This document shows, piece after piece, positions 24,401-33,811 of a stretch of 64,000 nt of DNA. The DNA lies in contig NZ_JAJSOO010000001.1 of NCBI RefSeq assembly GCF_029428875.1, forward strand, positions 1,178,001 to 1,242,000, written 5' to 3'. Position 1 is the stretch's first letter. Each line of letters starts with the position of its first letter. A program made the translations under genes and the position numbers. The notes under the pieces were generated by a model that searched no databases, was not told the origin of the DNA, and saw only the letters and a list, made by a program, of their open reading frames with translations. Source of the stretch: Streptomyces sp. JH34. Lineage in GTDB: Bacteria > Actinomycetota > Actinomycetes > Streptomycetales > Streptomycetaceae.

Positions 24401-27400
24401 GTAGTTGCCCTGTCCCGGTCCGTCGAGGACGGCGGCGAGCGAGGAGAACAGCACGAAGTGGGACAGGTCCCGGTCGAGGGTGAGCTCGTGCAGGTGCCAG
24501 GCGCCGGCGGCCTTGGCGTGGAACACCTCGTCGATCATGTCGTCGGTGAGGCTCTCGACGATGCCGTCGCGCACGGTGCCGGCGGCGTGGACGACGGAGT
24601 CGACCGGGTGCCGGGCCAGCAGGTCGCGCACGGCCTCCCGGTCGCCGACGTCGCAGGCGGCGACGGTCACCTCGGCGCCGAGCGCGGTCAGTTCGGCGTG
24701 CAGTCCGGGGGCGTGCCCCCGGCGGCCGGCCAGGACGAGGCGGGTGACGCCGTGCCGGGTGACGAGATGGCGGGCCACCAGGGCACCGAGCCCTCCGGTG
24801 CCGCCGGTGATCAGGACGGTGCCCCAGTCGGCGTCCTGGCGGGGTGCGACGGACTGCTCGGCGGCCAGCCTGGGCACGGCGAACCGGCCACCGGACAGCG
24901 AGAGTTCGGGCTCACCCGTGGCGAGCACCTGGCGCAGCTCGGCCTCGGAGGGCAGCCCGTCGTGCTCGACGAGGACGTAACGGCCCGGGTTCTCGGCCTG
25001 GGCCGAGCGGACGAGACCGCGTACCGCGGCGTGGGCCGGGCTGTCGGGCGCGGTGACGACGACCAGGCGGGTCCCGGACGCCCGTTCGTCGGACTGCCAT
25101 GTCCGCAGCAGGCGCAGGGTGCCCAGGACGTGGGCGCGCGCCTCGGCGGCGTCGGCGCCCGCCGGGCCGGCCGGGCGGTGCACGACGGCGTCCACGGCCG
25201 GGGCGTCGAGCAGCGCGTCCACGGCACGGGCGAGCGCGTCCTCGGCGGGACCTGTGTGCGACGGGTCCGCCGGGTGGGGGGCGCCGTCGAGGACGGCGGT
25301 GCGCAGGGGCTCGGTGGTCGTCGGCCGGGGGTGCGACGACCACTGCACGGCGTACAGGACGTCGTCGTCGGGTACGGGCAGGGACGTCATGGCCTCGACG
25401 TCGGCCACGGGGGCGCCCGTGGTGTCGGAGAGGTGCAGGCCTATGGTGTCGCCGTCGCCCCGGGTGATGCGTACGCGCAGGGCCGGGGCGCCGGTGGCGT
25501 GCAGCCGGACGCCGGTCCAGGCGAACGGCAGGAGCACCTCGCCGCGCGGCGGGGCGTCGAGGTCGGCGGCGTGCAGCGCGGCGTCCAGCAGCGCGGGGTG
25601 GAGGCCGAAGCGCGCGGCGTCGGCGGTGGCGTCCCCGGGCAGGGCGACCTCGGCGAGGACGTCCTCGCCGTGCCGCCAGGCGGCGCGCAGGCCCTGGAAG
25701 ACGGGGCCGTAGGCGTATCCCTGGTCGGCGAGGTCCGCGTAGACCTCCGTGGTGTCCAGGGGTTCGGCGTCCGGTGGCGGCCACGCGCCCTGCTCGGTGG
25801 CGGCGGCCGGCGCGGCCGCGTCGGTGAGCAGGCCGGCCGCGTGCCGGGTCCAGGGCGCGTCCTCGTCGGCGCGCGAGTGGACGGTGACGGTGCGGCGTCC
25901 GGAGTCGTCGGGCTCCCCGACCGCCACCTGGACGGCGACGTGTTCGTCCGTGGCGAGCACCAGCGGCGCGCCGAGGGTGAGTTCCTCCAGCTCGGTGGCG
26001 CCGACGTGGTCGCCCGCCCGCAGGGCGAGTTCGACGAAGGCGGTGCCGGGCATCAGCACGCGGCCGGCGATCACGTGGTCGGCGAGCCAGGGGTGGGTGC
26101 GGGTGGAGAGGCGTCCGGTCAGGACCACGCCCTCCGCTCCGACCGCGACCACGGCCGCGAGCAGCGGGTGCCCTGCCGGGGTCTGCCCCAGTCCGGCCGC
26201 GTCGGCGGGGGTGCCGGGCTCCAGCCAGAAGCGGCGCCGCTGGAAGGGGTAGCCGGGCAGCGCGACGCGGCGGGCGTCCCGGCCGGCGTGGTGCCGTGCC
26301 CAGTCGACGGGGACGCCGCGGGCGTGGGCCGCGGCGAACGCGGTGGCGGCCTCACGGGCCTCGGGCCGCTCGCGCCGCAGCACCGGCAGGAACGCCGCGC
26401 CGGGCGCGTCCGTGCAGTCGGGCCCCATGGCGGTCAGCACCGCGTCGGGTCCTACCTCCAGGAACGTCCGGACGCCTGCGTCGGCGAGCCACCGCACGGC
26501 GTCGTGGAAGCGGACCCGGGCGCGGACGTGTTCCACCCAGTACTCGGGGTCGCACAGTTCGCGGCCGACCGGGGCGCCGGTCACGGTCGACACGACCGGG
26601 ACGGTGGGTTCGGCGTAGTCCAGCACCTGTGCGACCCGGCGGAACTCGTCCAGCATGGGTTCCATCAGCGGCGAGTGGAAGGCGTGGCTGACGCGCAGGC
26701 GCTTGGTGTCGTGCCCGAGGGCCGCGAGTTCACCGGCGATGCGCTCCACGTCGTCGAGGTCTCCGGAGACGACGACGGAGGCGGGGCCGTTCACGGCCGC
26801 GATGCCGGTGCGCTCGGTGAGCAGCGGCGCGACGTCGCTCTCGCCGGCGCGGACCGCGACCATGGCACCGCCCTCGGGCAGTTGCTGCATGAGCCGGCCG
26901 CGCGCCGCGACCAGGATGGTGGCGTCCTGGAGGGTGAGGACCCCGGCCACGTGCGCGGCGGCGATCTCGCCCACGGAGTGCCCGGCGAGGTGGTCCGGTC
27001 GCATCCCCCAGCTCTCCAGAAGGCGGTGGAGGGCGACTTCGACGGCGAACAGGGCCGGCTGCGCGTACTCGGTGCGGTGCAGCAGCTCCGCCTCCGGTGT
27101 GTCCGGCCGGGCGAACAGCACGCTCTTGAGGGGCCTGGGGAGCTGGAGGTCGAAGTAGGCGCACACGTCGTCGAGGGCGTCGGCGAACGCGGGGTGGGCG
27201 GCGGCGAGTTCACGGCCCATGCCGGGGCGCTGGCTGCCCTGCCCGGTGAACAGGAAGGCGAGTTCGCCGCCCGCCCGTGCGACGGCGGGGGTGCTGCCCG
27301 TGGCCAGGCCGGTGAGCGCCGCACGCAGCTCGGCGCGGTCGGCGGCGACGAGGACGGCCCGGTCGGGCAGGGCGGCACGGGTGGTGGCCAAGGCGGGGGC

Positions 27401-29260
27401 GAGGTCCGCGAGTTCCGTGGTGTCGGCCAGTGGCAGCAGGTCGGCGGCGCGGGCCCGCAGGGCGGACTCGCCACGTGCGGACAGCGGGAGGACGAACGGG
27501 ACCTGGACGCCGTCGAGGGCGTCACCGGCATCGCGCGCGGGGGTGCGGTCCGGAGCCGGGGCGCCGGCAGGGTCCTCGGCGCGGCCCTCGGGGTCCGGCT
27601 GCTCCAGGATGACGTGTGCGTTGGTGCCGCTGACGCCGAAGGAGGAGACCCCCGCCCGGCGGGGACGGCCGGTCGTCGGCCAGGGCCTCTGCTCGGTGAC
27701 CAGTTCGACGCTGCCGGACGCCCAGGCGGCGTGCGGAGTGGGAGCGTCGACGTGCAGGGTCGCCGGGACCTGGCCGTGCCGCATGGCGAGGACGGTCTTG
27801 ATCACGCCGGCCACGCCGGCGGCGGCCTGGGTGTGCCCCAGGTTGGACTTGACCGAACCGAGCAGCAGGGGGGCTCCGTCCGGGCGGCCCTGCCCGTAGG
27901 TGGCCAGGAGTGCGGTCGCCTCGATCGGGTCGCCCAGGCGGGTGCCCGTACCGTGCGCCTCCACCACGTCGACGTCGGCGGGTCCGAGTCCGGCGACGGC
28001 CAGCGCCCGGCGGATCAGCCGTTGCTGCGCGCTGCCGTTGGGGGCGGTGAGCCCGTTGGAGGCACCGTCCTGGTTGACGGCGGAGGAGCGTACGACGGCG
28101 AGCACCTGGTGGCCGTTGCGGCGGGCGTCGGAGAGCCGTTCCAGGACGAGGACACCGACTCCCTCGGCGAAGCCCGTGCCGTCCGCGGCGGCGGCGAAGG
28201 CCTTGCAGCGGCCGTCCGCGGACAGGCCGCGCTGCCTGCTGAACGCCGTGAAGACACCTGGCCCGCCCATCACCGCGACCCCGCCGGCCAGCGCCAGCGA
28301 CGACTCGCCCTGCAGCAGCGAGCGGCAGGCCAGGTGGACGGCGACCAGGGAGGCGGAGCAGGCGGTGTCGACGGTGACGGCCGGCCCCTCGGTGCCCAGC
28401 ACGTAGGCGACGCGGCCGGAGATGACGCTGGAGGCGTTGCCGGCCAGCAGATGGGCGTCGAGTCCGTCCGGCGCGTCGTGCAGGCGCGGACCGTACTCCT
28501 GCACCTCGGCCCCGAAGAACATGCCGGCCGCGGTGCGGCGCAGGGTGGTGGGGTCGATGCCGGCGTCCTCCAGGGCCAGCCAGGAGGTCTCCAGGACCAG
28601 TCGTTGCTGCGGGTCCATGGCCATCGACTCGCGGGGGCTGATGCCGAAGAACTCGGCGTCGAACTCGGTGGCCGTGTCGAGGAACCCGCCGGTGCGGGCG
28701 TAGGAGCTGCCGGGGACGTCCGGGTCCTCGTCGAAGAGCTGCTTCAGGTCCCAGCCCCGGTCCTGGGGGAAGTCGGAGAGCACCTCGCCGCCGTCGGTCA
28801 GCAGGCGCCAGAGGTCGGCCGGGGTCTCGATGCCCCCGGGGAAGCGGCAGCCGATGCCGACGATCGCCACGGGTTCGTCGGCGAGGCCGTCACCGGCCGG
28901 CTCCGGCGGGGCGTCGTCCGCTGCCCGGTCCCCGGCCAGGAGCCGGTCGGCCAGGTCGCGCACGGTGGGGCAGTCGTAGGCGAGACCGACCGGCAGGTCG
29001 AGGCCGGTCCGCTCGGTCAGCCTCCGGTGCAGGTCCACCGCCGCGAGCGAGTCGAGCCCCTGTTCGGCCAGCGGCAGGGACGGGTCCAGGACGGGCGAGG
29101 TGCCCGGCCGGGCGGCCTCGACGGCCTCGGTCACGGCGGTGCGCACCAGATCCGTCACCAGTCTGCGGTGCTGCGTCGGTGCCGCCCCGGCGAGCAGTCG
29201 CGCCAGGGCTGATTCGGATCCGGGCCCGTTCATCCACGCATCTCCACCTTCGACCGACAC
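18416..29260 (-). CDS. Type I polyketide synthase: loading ACP plus modules 1 and 2
   Basis: This is the starter PKS subunit, 3614 residues, arranged ACP / KS-AT-DH-KR-ACP / KS-AT-DH-KR-ACP. The N-terminal loading ACP (EQGLDSL, Ser71) has no AT or KS before it, so the starter must come from a separate acyltransferase; vicenistatin VinP1 has the same layout. Both ATs carry GHSVGE and HAFH (malonyl-CoA type). Both DHs have HxxxGxxxxP. KR1 has VRD in place of LDD but keeps the last Asp and the catalytic Ser, Tyr and Asn; KR2 has LDD. ACP serines lie near 1785 and 3497. The C-terminal docking tail contains an [14 protein letters not shown] helix. The start is GTG at 29260 (GGTGGAG 5 nt before) or ATG at 29233. 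The stop overlaps the possible GTG at 18419. Two conjugated double bonds are expected from these modules. Confidence 0.95.
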   Translation of the reverse strand: MSVEGGDAWMNGPGSESALARLLAGAAPTQHRRLVTDLVRTAVTEAVEAARPGTSPVLDPSLPLAEQGLDSLAAVDLHRRLTERTGLDLPVGLAYDCPTVRDLADRLLAGDRAADDAPPEPAGDGLADEPVAIVGIGCRFPGGIETPADLWRLLTDGGEVLSDFPQDRGWDLKQLFDEDPDVPGSSYARTGGFLDTATEFDAEFFGISPRESMAMDPQQRLVLETSWLALEDAGIDPTTLRRTAAGMFFGAEVQEYGPRLHDAPDGLDAHLLAGNASSVISGRVAYVLGTEGPAVTVDTACSASLVAVHLACRSLLQGESSLALAGGVAVMGGPGVFTAFSRQRGLSADGRCKAFAAAADGTGFAEGVGVLVLERLSDARRNGHQVLAVVRSSAVNQDGASNGLTAPNGSAQQRLIRRALAVAGLGPADVDVVEAHGTGTRLGDPIEATALLATYGQGRPDGAPLLLGSVKSNLGHTQAAAGVAGVIKTVLAMRHGQVPATLHVDAPTPHAAWASGSVELVTEQRPWPTTGRPRRAGVSSFGVSGTNAHVILEQPDPEGRAEDPAGAPAPDRTPARDAGDALDGVQVPFVLPLSARGESALRARAADLLPLADTTELADLAPALATTRAALPDRAVLVAADRAELRAALTGLATGSTPAVARAGGELAFLFTGQGSQRPGMGRELAAAHPAFADALDDVCAYFDLQLPRPLKSVLFARPDTPEAELLHRTEYAQPALFAVEVALHRLLESWGMRPDHLAGHSVGEIAAAHVAGVLTLQDATILVAARGRLMQQLPEGGAMVAVRAGESDVAPLLTERTGIAAVNGPASVVVSGDLDDVERIAGELAALGHDTKRLRVSHAFHSPLMEPMLDEFRRVAQVLDYAEPTVPVVSTVTGAPVGRELCDPEYWVEHVRARVRFHDAVRWLADAGVRTFLEVGPDAVLTAMGPDCTDAPGAAFLPVLRRERPEAREAATAFAAAHARGVPVDWARHHAGRDARRVALPGYPFQRRRFWLEPGTPADAAGLGQTPAGHPLLAAVVAVGAEGVVLTGRLSTRTHPWLADHVIAGRVLMPGTAFVELALRAGDHVGATELEELTLGAPLVLATDEHVAVQVAVGEPDDSGRRTVTVHSRADEDAPWTRHAAGLLTDAAAPAAATEQGAWPPPDAEPLDTTEVYADLADQGYAYGPVFQGLRAAWRHGEDVLAEVALPGDATADAARFGLHPALLDAALHAADLDAPPRGEVLLPFAWTGVRLHATGAPALRVRITRGDGDTIGLHLSDTTGAPVADVEAMTSLPVPDDDVLYAVQWSSHPRPTTTEPLRTAVLDGAPHPADPSHTGPAEDALARAVDALLDAPAVDAVVHRPAGPAGADAAEARAHVLGTLRLLRTWQSDERASGTRLVVVTAPDSPAHAAVRGLVRSAQAENPGRYVLVEHDGLPSEAELRQVLATGEPELSLSGGRFAVPRLAAEQSVAPRQDADWGTVLITGGTGGLGALVARHLVTRHGVTRLVLAGRRGHAPGLHAELTALGAEVTVAACDVGDREAVRDLLARHPVDSVVHAAGTVRDGIVESLTDDMIDEVFHAKAAGAWHLHELTLDRDLSHFVLFSSLAAVLDGPGQGNYAAANAYLDALATHRAAHGLPATALAWSLWATGTGMGAALDTAALERVAAYGVPGLSADHSLRLFDAAIRSGSPHLVPVEIDAAAVRRRPDGPPALLSGLVRPVTRRAAARTAPHQERGMADLPAADRERALLDLVRTEVAAVLRHDSPSAIDPGRAFTELGFDSLAAVELRNRLNTVTGLRLPATLVFDHPTSRALADHVRDALYGTSRPSGEPAPGPRPADSDDPVVIVGMGCRYPGGVRSPEDLWRLVADGVDTVGDFPADRGWDTDTLYDPEPGTPGRTYTREGAFLYDAADFDPGFFGIGPREATAMDPQQRLLLEVSWEALERSAIDPAALRGSRTGVFAGVMYHDYGTWLTDVPDDLAAYLGNGSLGSVVSGRVAYALGLEGPAVTVDTACSSSLVTLHLAAQALRQGECDLALVGGVTVMSTPDTFVDFARQRGLAADGRCKSFAAAADGTGWGEGVGMLVVERLSDARRNGHRVLATVRGSAVNSDGASNGLTAPNGPSQQRVIRAALSAAGLTTADVDAVEAHGTGTTLGDPIEAQALLATYGQDRPDDEPLWLGSVKSNMGHTQAAAGVAGIIKMVMAMRHGTLPRTLHVDAPSPQVDWTAGAVRLLTDERPWRTPDRPRRAGVSSFGISGTNAHVILEEFTTEEPETTEPDPATAPPVLVLPVSARSPEALRGQAARLRDLTGTAPADLGLALATTRTTHPHRAVVLATDEPRTAEALDALARGHEAPGLLVTGAATDGTLAHLFSGQGAQRPGMGRDWYDTYPVYAEHFDRVAELFAKHLERPLAEVVLGDHPDVLEQTAYTQAALFTTQVALHRLLESFGVRPAWLAGHSVGEFAAAHVAGVWSLQDAVTAVAARGRLMQALPGGGAMISVQASEAEVAPLLDERCGIAAVNGPRAVVVSGEEDAVTAVAAHFATTRRLRVSHAFHSPRMEPMLEEFRQVMAAIPAAEPVLPIVSTLTGVQATAAELGSADYWVRHVRQTVRFADAIKTLAAQGVDTFLELGAAPVLTALGPDCLPDAEGTAFVPTARKDTAQVPGLLAALATVHTRGTDVDWRVLYDGYAGRRTELPTYAFEHRHYWLPTNTARGDAAGHGLAAADHPFVSARLDLPGDGGLLLTGRISTATHPVLTQHAVLGSVLVPGAALVDLALHAGRLTGRPVLEELTLQAPLALSGDGAVHLQVAARPDGSVEIHSRPGNASEDEPWTRHATGTLTATGALTGTEAAPDGVWPPPGAVPLDTDGLYPRLHGEGYDYGPVFRGVRAAWRLGDTVLAELELPADARQDAARHTLHPALLDSALHTTSLTEDGPGDDTPAGTIALPFAWTGVTAHGRGALTARVSVTRGEEGTRLELTDTEGRPLATVESYVTRPVTADRLTGRARSLYVTVGEPLPDSAGRPERRTWAVLGPDDAGLGAPAHPELAAIDGPVPDVVVLPVHAPHHDVEQVPDAVRTTLDTTLATVQEWLGDERWAGSTLLVLTAGTLADAAVHGLVRAAQAEDPDRVVLVGRTGPDSSVPDRAALAAVLDSGEPEVLWRDGRAHAPRLTRAAEPDAPRTVRPWGTVLVTGGTGGLGALVARHLVTRHGVTSLVLAGRRGPDAPGAAGLARELAALGARTDVVACDVADRAALAALLAAHPVDSVVHTAGVLDDGLVPSLTPERLDTVLRPKADAAWHLHELTLDRDLSHFVLFSSAAGTIDAAGQGNYAAANVFLDALAAHRAGLNLPATSLAWGLWAGSGMGAGLERDDVQRIERSGIGALDPAEGLELFDAALESRLPALVPVRLDTAALRRRGDDVPPVLRTLAGVTARAAQDERTRTLGERLAGLPEADHGHTVLEAVRTEVAAVLGHDGPGAVDPRRAFTELGFDSLAAVELRNRLNAVSGLRLPSTLIFDYATPTALADHLLGRFAPDTGPEPADARADDEVRDLIARIPVERLRESGLLDGLLRLSGPAPAVAATEQPMDIKSMGVADLVRAALNRSTPQ
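28990..29200 (-). other. Loading-module acyl carrier protein domain
   Basis: This N-terminal carrier domain of the starter PKS has its phosphopantetheine-accepting Ser71 in the motif GLDSL. No KSQ or loading AT precedes it. By analogy to VinP1 it receives the alanyl-3-aminoisobutyryl group from the free ACP (35408-35659) through the VinK-like acyltransferase (35696-36631). The boundaries are approximate. Confidence 0.85.
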
Positions 29261-29280
29261 CGTTCTCCACCTTTTTTCTC

Positions 29281-29325
29281 ACGGTAATGACGACCCCTTG
29301 AGGCCCACACCCTTAGGCACCCCTA
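29281..29325 (-). promoter_or_regulatory. LAL-type promoter 2, for the loading PKS
   Basis: On the minus strand TAGGGG (29325-29320) and TAAGGG (29315-29310) are 10 bp apart, followed by 23 bp and TACCGT (29286-29281). The distal box sits in the palindrome CCCCTAGGGG. The site fills the 90-nt gap between the glutamate mutase gene and the PKS start, so the PKS has its own promoter rather than depending only on the starter operon. The predicted leader is only about 14 nt. Confidence 0.6.
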
Positions 29326-29350
29326 GGGGGTGACCGGGTCAATTCCCGGC

Positions 29351-30604
29351 TTATGGGCGGGTGTTGGGGTCGTCGTACGAGCGCCGGACGTAGGACAGGG
29401 AGGCGAGCAGCTCCGCGGAGGTGACGGTGTGGGCCGGGTGGGCGTCGACGACACCGGACAGCGGCATCTTTCCCACGTCGGACCAGCGGAGCCGGCCGTC
29501 CTCGGCGATATAGCTCCGGCTCAGTCCGGCATTGTCGGGATGCAGGCAGTAGGGCACGTCGAGCCGGCCCTCGGCGAAGGCCTTGAGCAGCGCGGCACCG
29601 AGGTCGTCGTCCAGGTTCAGCACCGCTTCGACCAGGGCGTACGCCTCGGCGTACGTCTCCGTCCCGGTTCCCTCCAAGGGGTCCCTGGCGGTGCGTGCGG
29701 CGACCGCGGCGGCGTGCTCCAGCGCGGACACGTTCTCCGCCACCGTCGGAATGCGCCGGGATTCCGCGACGGTCTTCACGATGAGGCGCTCGGAGCCGCT
29801 CCCGACGGCCAGTTCGGCGGCCTGCGCGAGCAGTCGACGGGCACCGTGCTCGGTTTCCGGGAACAGTCCCATGTAGGCGTAGACGACCACGTGCCATTCG
29901 GTGTCCGAGAGGAACCGTGTGCACAGGCTGCGCAACGCCGCGACCGCTTCGGAGTCCTGACGCCGATTCGTCTGCTGCGCGTAACTGACCGAAATGCTGC
30001 GGATTCCGTGCCGGCGGAAGAACAGCGCCTCGAGCACGCTGACCGCGACGAGCAGGCCGGGCGGGCAGAGCTGGCCGAGTACGCATCCACCGAACGTCTC
30101 CAGGTGCGGTTCGGCGCCGGTCCGGCGGAGCGCGGCGAAGTGTTCGCAGGACTCCGTCCAGTGGGCGACGGAGTCGCGCAACGGGACCCTGCCGTAGGGG
30201 AGGCAGTAGGAGACCGGCCCGCCCTCCGAGGCGTCGAGGCCCACGGCCGTCAGTGCCCGGAAGATGTGCTGGGGCGCCGCCGAGCCGTGCCGTACCTGTA
30301 CCGGGAACCCCGGTCCGTGGATACCGTCCAGGACCCGGTGGGTGGTGGCCGTCTCATGACTCACGAGCGGGTACCCGTTGAGGTCGACCCCTTCGAGTAC
30401 GGCGAGTTGTGCCGACTCCAGGTCGCCGACCCGGGTGTAGCTGTCCAGGGTGAGGGTGCCGACGGTCGTCGCGTCGGCGTCCCGGGTGGCGAGCAGCCCG
30501 GCGCGCATGCGCTGCGGGCTGCTCATTCCCATCCGGGGCTGCACCACCAGCCGGCCGGCGTCGTGGGCCCGGCGCACGAACGCGCCGAATCCGGCACCGG
30601 TCAC
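29351..30604 (-). CDS. vinI-like: Glutamate mutase, epsilon-type catalytic subunit (3-methylaspartate formation)
   Basis: This is the TIM-barrel subunit of coenzyme B12-dependent glutamate mutase, which converts L-glutamate to L-threo-3-methylaspartate. The three arginines that hold the substrate in Clostridium MutE (R66, R100, R149) are present here as R24 (QPRMG), R58 (SYTR) and R105 (VRHG). The following SEGGPVSY segment matches the MutE EGGGISY active-site loop. At 417 residues it is shorter than MutE (about 480), mainly at the N-terminus. The GTG start at 30604 overlaps the stop of the B12-binding subunit (GTGA), so the two should be made in equal amounts. It is the last gene of the starter operon. 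In vicenistatin biosynthesis the homologous pair supplies the 3-aminoisobutyrate precursor. Confidence 0.92.
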   Translation of the reverse strand: MTGAGFGAFVRRAHDAGRLVVQPRMGMSSPQRMRAGLLATRDADATTVGTLTLDSYTRVGDLESAQLAVLEGVDLNGYPLVSHETATTHRVLDGIHGPGFPVQVRHGSAAPQHIFRALTAVGLDASEGGPVSYCLPYGRVPLRDSVAHWTESCEHFAALRRTGAEPHLETFGGCVLGQLCPPGLLVAVSVLEALFFRRHGIRSISVSYAQQTNRRQDSEAVAALRSLCTRFLSDTEWHVVVYAYMGLFPETEHGARRLLAQAAELAVGSGSERLIVKTVAESRRIPTVAENVSALEHAAAVAARTARDPLEGTGTETYAEAYALVEAVLNLDDDLGAALLKAFAEGRLDVPYCLHPDNAGLSRSYIAEDGRLRWSDVGKMPLSGVVDAHPAHTVTSAELLASLSYVRRSYDDPNTRP

Positions 30605-31050
30605 ACCAGGGCCCGCTGGGGCAGCGCGTCGAGCATCCGGCGGAAGGCCGCGATGCCGTCGGCCGACTCCTCGAACACCGCGTCGTAGCCGGCCGCGCGC
30701 AGTGCGGCCGCCTCCTCGTCGCCGCAGGGCCCGGCGATGCCGAGCTTGCCGCCGATGACGACGGGCACACCGCCGAGGCCGGGGTGCTCGCGCAGCCGGG
30801 TGACGGTGCGCATGCCGTCGTGGTAGCCGTGCCCGTTGACGCTGCTGATCACGATCAGCGCGGGATCGTGCACGAGGGCCTCGCCGATCAGCAGGTCCTC
30901 GGGGACGCAGGGGCCGAGGTTGACCACGCGGTGGCCGTGCTCCTCGACGAGGAGCTGGAGGTAGACCAGGTTCCAGGTGTGCGAGTCGGAGATGCCGCCC
31001 GCCACGAGGACGGGCTGGTCGCCGGGGGTGGGGGTGAGTGGATTGCTCAT
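30601..31050 (-). CDS. vinH-like: Glutamate mutase, sigma-type cobalamin-binding subunit
   Basis: This small B12-binding protein (149 residues) partners the epsilon-type subunit encoded next. The DxH of the base-off B12 motif is seen as DSHTWN near residue 22, with the histidine that would ligate cobalt; SSVNGHG and GGKLG match the SSLYGQG and GGN loops of MutS. The third conserved position of DxHxxG is Asn rather than Gly, which is unusual for the family. The ATG at 31050 shares one base with the stop of the decarboxylase gene (TGATG), and its own stop overlaps the next start. This tight coupling fits a heteromeric enzyme. Confidence 0.9.
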   Translation of the reverse strand: MSNPLTPTPGDQPVLVAGGISDSHTWNLVYLQLLVEEHGHRVVNLGPCVPEDLLIGEALVHDPALIVISSVNGHGYHDGMRTVTRLREHPGLGGVPVVIGGKLGIAGPCGDEEAAALRAAGYDAVFEESADGIAAFRRMLDALPQRALV

Positions 31051-32288
31051 CACAGGGCCTGTCCGTGTTCGTAGGTTCGGGTGTGCTCGATGCGGGACAC
31101 GGAGACGAGGTCGTCGCCGCGGACGACGATCTCCGTGGGGGCGGGCCTGCCGAGGAACATCAGGAGGCTGGCGGTGGGCCCGTAGGAGCCGGCGTTGGGC
31201 ACGGTCAGCAGGTCGCCGGGGGCCGGGTCGGCCAGCGGGACCTGGCGGCCGAGCAGATCGCCGGGGGTGCACAGCGGTCCGGCGAGCTGGGCCGGGACGC
31301 CGTCGGCGCCGACGGACTCGTGCGGCTCGATGGAGACCGGCAGGATGCGGCCGAGGCCGGACATCCCGCCGAAGGTGTTGATGCCGGCGTCGAGGACGAC
31401 GTAGCGGGTGCCCCGGCTGTCCTTGACGTTGACCACGCTCGTGAGCAGGTTCCCGCTGTCGGCGACCAGATAGCGTCCCGACTCGCAGGCGATGCGCGGG
31501 GCACCCTCGCGCCAGCCGGGGAAGTGCTCGTCGAGGGACGTGGCCAGGGCCTCGCGCAGTCCGTCGTAGACCGGCCGCCGCCCCTGGACCGCGTACGGCG
31601 CGGCGAAGCCGCCACCGAGGTCGACCATGCGGAAGTCGACTCCCAGCTCCCGCTGGAGTGCGGCGGCGGTGGCGATGGTGTGCCGGAACTCGGCGATGAG
31701 GCTCGCCTCGTCCTTGGCGTTGCTCAGGGGGAAGAAGTGCAGTCCGGCCAGGCTGGTGCCGGGTACGTCGCGCAGTTCCGCGGCGAGGCCGGGCAGGTCC
31801 TCGCCGTCGAACCCGAACTGTGAGGGCACCCCGGTCATGCGGATGCTGGTGGCGGCGGCACCGGTGGGGTTGTTGACCCGGATCAGGCAGTCGGCGGTGA
31901 TGCCGAGCCGCACGGCCGTGTCGCCGACGTGACGCAGGTCGCCGGGCGACTCCACGGAGAACGTCCGCACCCCCCGGGTCATGGCTTCGGCGAGCTCCTC
32001 GGTGGTCTTGCCCGGCCCGGTGTAGAGGATCTCGGTCCCCTCGAAGCCGGCCCGCAGGACGGCGTCGAGTTCCCCGACGGAGCTGATCTCCGCGCGGCAG
32101 ACGCGGGGACCGCCGGCCCGCATCTCACGCAGGATCTCGGGGTGCGGGTTCGCCTTGGCCGCGTAGTACACGGCGACCTCGTCGGGCAGCGCGGCGAACA
32201 GGTCGTCCCGCGCGGCGGCGACCCGGTCCAGGTCGTAGACGTAGGAGGGGGTGCCGAAGCGCCGGGCGAGGTCGGTGGTGCCGGTCAC
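31050..32288 (-). CDS. vinO-like: PLP-dependent fold-type III decarboxylase acting on 3-methylaspartyl-ACP
   Basis: This is a 412-residue enzyme of the diaminopimelate/ornithine decarboxylase group. The PLP-binding lysine lies in YYAAKANPHP near residue 45. The glycine-rich phosphate loop DLGGGFA, the AGIN stretch and the C-terminal GPLCTPGD motif are all present. By homology to VinO it removes the alpha-carboxylate of 3-methylaspartate while the substrate is bound to the free ACP, giving 3-aminoisobutyryl-ACP. The start GTG overlaps the stop of the upstream ligase gene (GTGA). Free-amino-acid decarboxylation is the alternative, but the ACP, ligase and transferase neighbours favour the carrier-bound reaction. 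Confidence 0.9.
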   Translation of the reverse strand: MTGTTDLARRFGTPSYVYDLDRVAAARDDLFAALPDEVAVYYAAKANPHPEILREMRAGGPRVCRAEISSVGELDAVLRAGFEGTEILYTGPGKTTEELAEAMTRGVRTFSVESPGDLRHVGDTAVRLGITADCLIRVNNPTGAAATSIRMTGVPSQFGFDGEDLPGLAAELRDVPGTSLAGLHFFPLSNAKDEASLIAEFRHTIATAAALQRELGVDFRMVDLGGGFAAPYAVQGRRPVYDGLREALATSLDEHFPGWREGAPRIACESGRYLVADSGNLLTSVVNVKDSRGTRYVVLDAGINTFGGMSGLGRILPVSIEPHESVGADGVPAQLAGPLCTPGDLLGRQVPLADPAPGDLLTVPNAGSYGPTASLLMFLGRPAPTEIVVRGDDLVSVSRIEHTRTYEHGQAL

Positions 32289-33811
32289 GGCGTGGTTCCT
32301 TCCAGAAGGCTGAGGAGCTGCTTGCGGTCGTGCTTGCCGTGCGCGGTCAGCGGCAGTTCGTCGACGACACGGCTGACGCCGGGCACCTTGGCGGGCTCCA
32401 GTCGCAGGGACAGTTCACGCAGGAGCACGTGCGGGTCGATGCCGCCCTCGGCGAAGACGGCGAGATCACGGCCGGGGGCCGGCGGCAGGACCGCGGCGGC
32501 GCGGACACCGGGCACGTCCGTGGCCGCGGCCTCGATCTCGGTGGTGCTCATGCGGACGCCCTTGTGCTTGAACATGTCGTCCCGGCGGCCCTCGTAGTAG
32601 AGGTAGCCGTCCTCGTCGACGTGTCCGAAGTCGCCGGTGTGCAGCCGCAGTCCGCCGTCGGGCGCCGGCCGGAAGGCGCGGGCGGTCTGCTCGGGGGCAC
32701 GCCAGTAGCCGGGCATGACGTGGGGACCCTCGACGACGATCTCCCCGGTCTGCCAGGGCGGCAGCGTGTTGCCGTCGTCGTCGACGGTGAAGGCACGGGT
32801 GCCGGGCAGCGGCCGGCCGACGGACTCGGGCCGGGCGTCCTGCTGGTCGGGCGGCAGGACGGATACGCGCTTGCACTCGGTCTGGCCGAACTGGACGACC
32901 ACCTCGGATCCGGGGAAGGCCGTGCGGAGCCCGTCGGCCGTGGGCTTCGGCAGCGCGGCCCCGGTGTTGGTGAACATGCGGACGGTGGAGTCCTGCCGCG
33001 GTTCACGTTCGGCCAGCGCGCAGATCATGGTGGCCAGGGAGGGCACGATGGGCACGACGGTGGCCCCGGTCTCCCGGATGCGGCGCAGCAGCACCAGGTC
33101 GGACTCGCCGTCGGCGAGCACGATCTCACTGCGGCCGGCGGCGGTGAGCAGCACCTTGTACAGGCCGTAGTCCCAGGAGATCGGGAAGCGGCAGAAGACC
33201 ACGTCGTCGGGGCGGTAGCCGAGTTCGAGGTTGATGGCCTCGGTGGCGAAGACCATCCGCCCGTGCGGGCAGACGACGGCCTTGGGGGCCGCCGTGGAGC
33301 CGGAGGTGTAGACGAGGACGGCGAGGTCGTCGCTGTGGACGGGGGCGCCGTCGCCCCTGGCCTCCTTGTCGCGCAGGTCGGTGACCGCCTGCCAGACCTC
33401 GTCCAGGCCGAGGACGGTGACCGGACCGGCGAGCGTGGAGACGCGGGACACGGCGGTGCCGTCGACGATCACCAGGGACGGCTCGGAGTTCTCGACGACG
33501 GCTCCGAGGTGGTAGTCCTTCATGCCGGTGTTGACGGGGACGAGGACGGCGCCGCGGCGGGCGGTGCCGTAGAGCAGGGCGACGAGCTCGCGGGTGCTGG
33601 CCAGTTGGACCAGGACGCGGTCGCCGTGGCCTACGCCCTGGGCCTGGAGCCACGCGTCGACGGCGTGACTCCAGGCGGTGAGCTCCCGGTAGGTCCATCG
33701 TCCGGTGGCGTCGGTGACCGCCGCCGCGTCGGGGTGCCCGGCGGTGGCCTCGTCGAGCAGGTCGTGTATCCGGGCGTCGGTGCGGGCCTGCGCTGTCGGT
33801 TGACCGTTCAC
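32285..33811 (-). CDS. vinN-like: Stand-alone adenylation enzyme for the beta-amino acid (3-methylaspartate--ACP ligase)
   Basis: This 508-residue ANL-family enzyme has the A3 loop YTSGSTAAPK (168-177), the TGDFGHVDEDGYLYYEGRR hinge region and the A10 lysine motif near the C-terminus. The segment PISWDYGLYK, with Asp214, is the mark of beta-amino-acid adenylating enzymes of macrolactam clusters; that Asp binds the beta-amino group. Asp214 and Arg315 fall exactly 16 positions before VinN Asp230 and Arg331 as I recall them, and Thr283 takes the place of VinN Ser299. These contacts hold the carboxylate of 3-methylaspartate, so I predict the same substrate. It overlaps both neighbours by 4 nt. 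It differs clearly from the other ligase at 33808, which has an ordinary alpha-amino-acid pocket motif. Confidence 0.88.
   Translation of the reverse strand: MNGQPTAQARTDARIHDLLDEATAGHPDAAAVTDATGRWTYRELTAWSHAVDAWLQAQGVGHGDRVLVQLASTRELVALLYGTARRGAVLVPVNTGMKDYHLGAVVENSEPSLVIVDGTAVSRVSTLAGPVTVLGLDEVWQAVTDLRDKEARGDGAPVHSDDLAVLVYTSGSTAAPKAVVCPHGRMVFATEAINLELGYRPDDVVFCRFPISWDYGLYKVLLTAAGRSEIVLADGESDLVLLRRIRETGATVVPIVPSLATMICALAEREPRQDSTVRMFTNTGAALPKPTADGLRTAFPGSEVVVQFGQTECKRVSVLPPDQQDARPESVGRPLPGTRAFTVDDDGNTLPPWQTGEIVVEGPHVMPGYWRAPEQTARAFRPAPDGGLRLHTGDFGHVDEDGYLYYEGRRDDMFKHKGVRMSTTEIEAAATDVPGVRAAAVLPPAPGRDLAVFAEGGIDPHVLLRELSLRLEPAKVPGVSRVVDELPLTAHGKHDRKQLLSLLEGTTP

Noticed and set aside
30195..30200. 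Single TAGGGG inside the glutamate mutase gene
   Set aside because: It is a lone half-site in coding sequence with no partner 10 bp away and no -10 element at the right distance.
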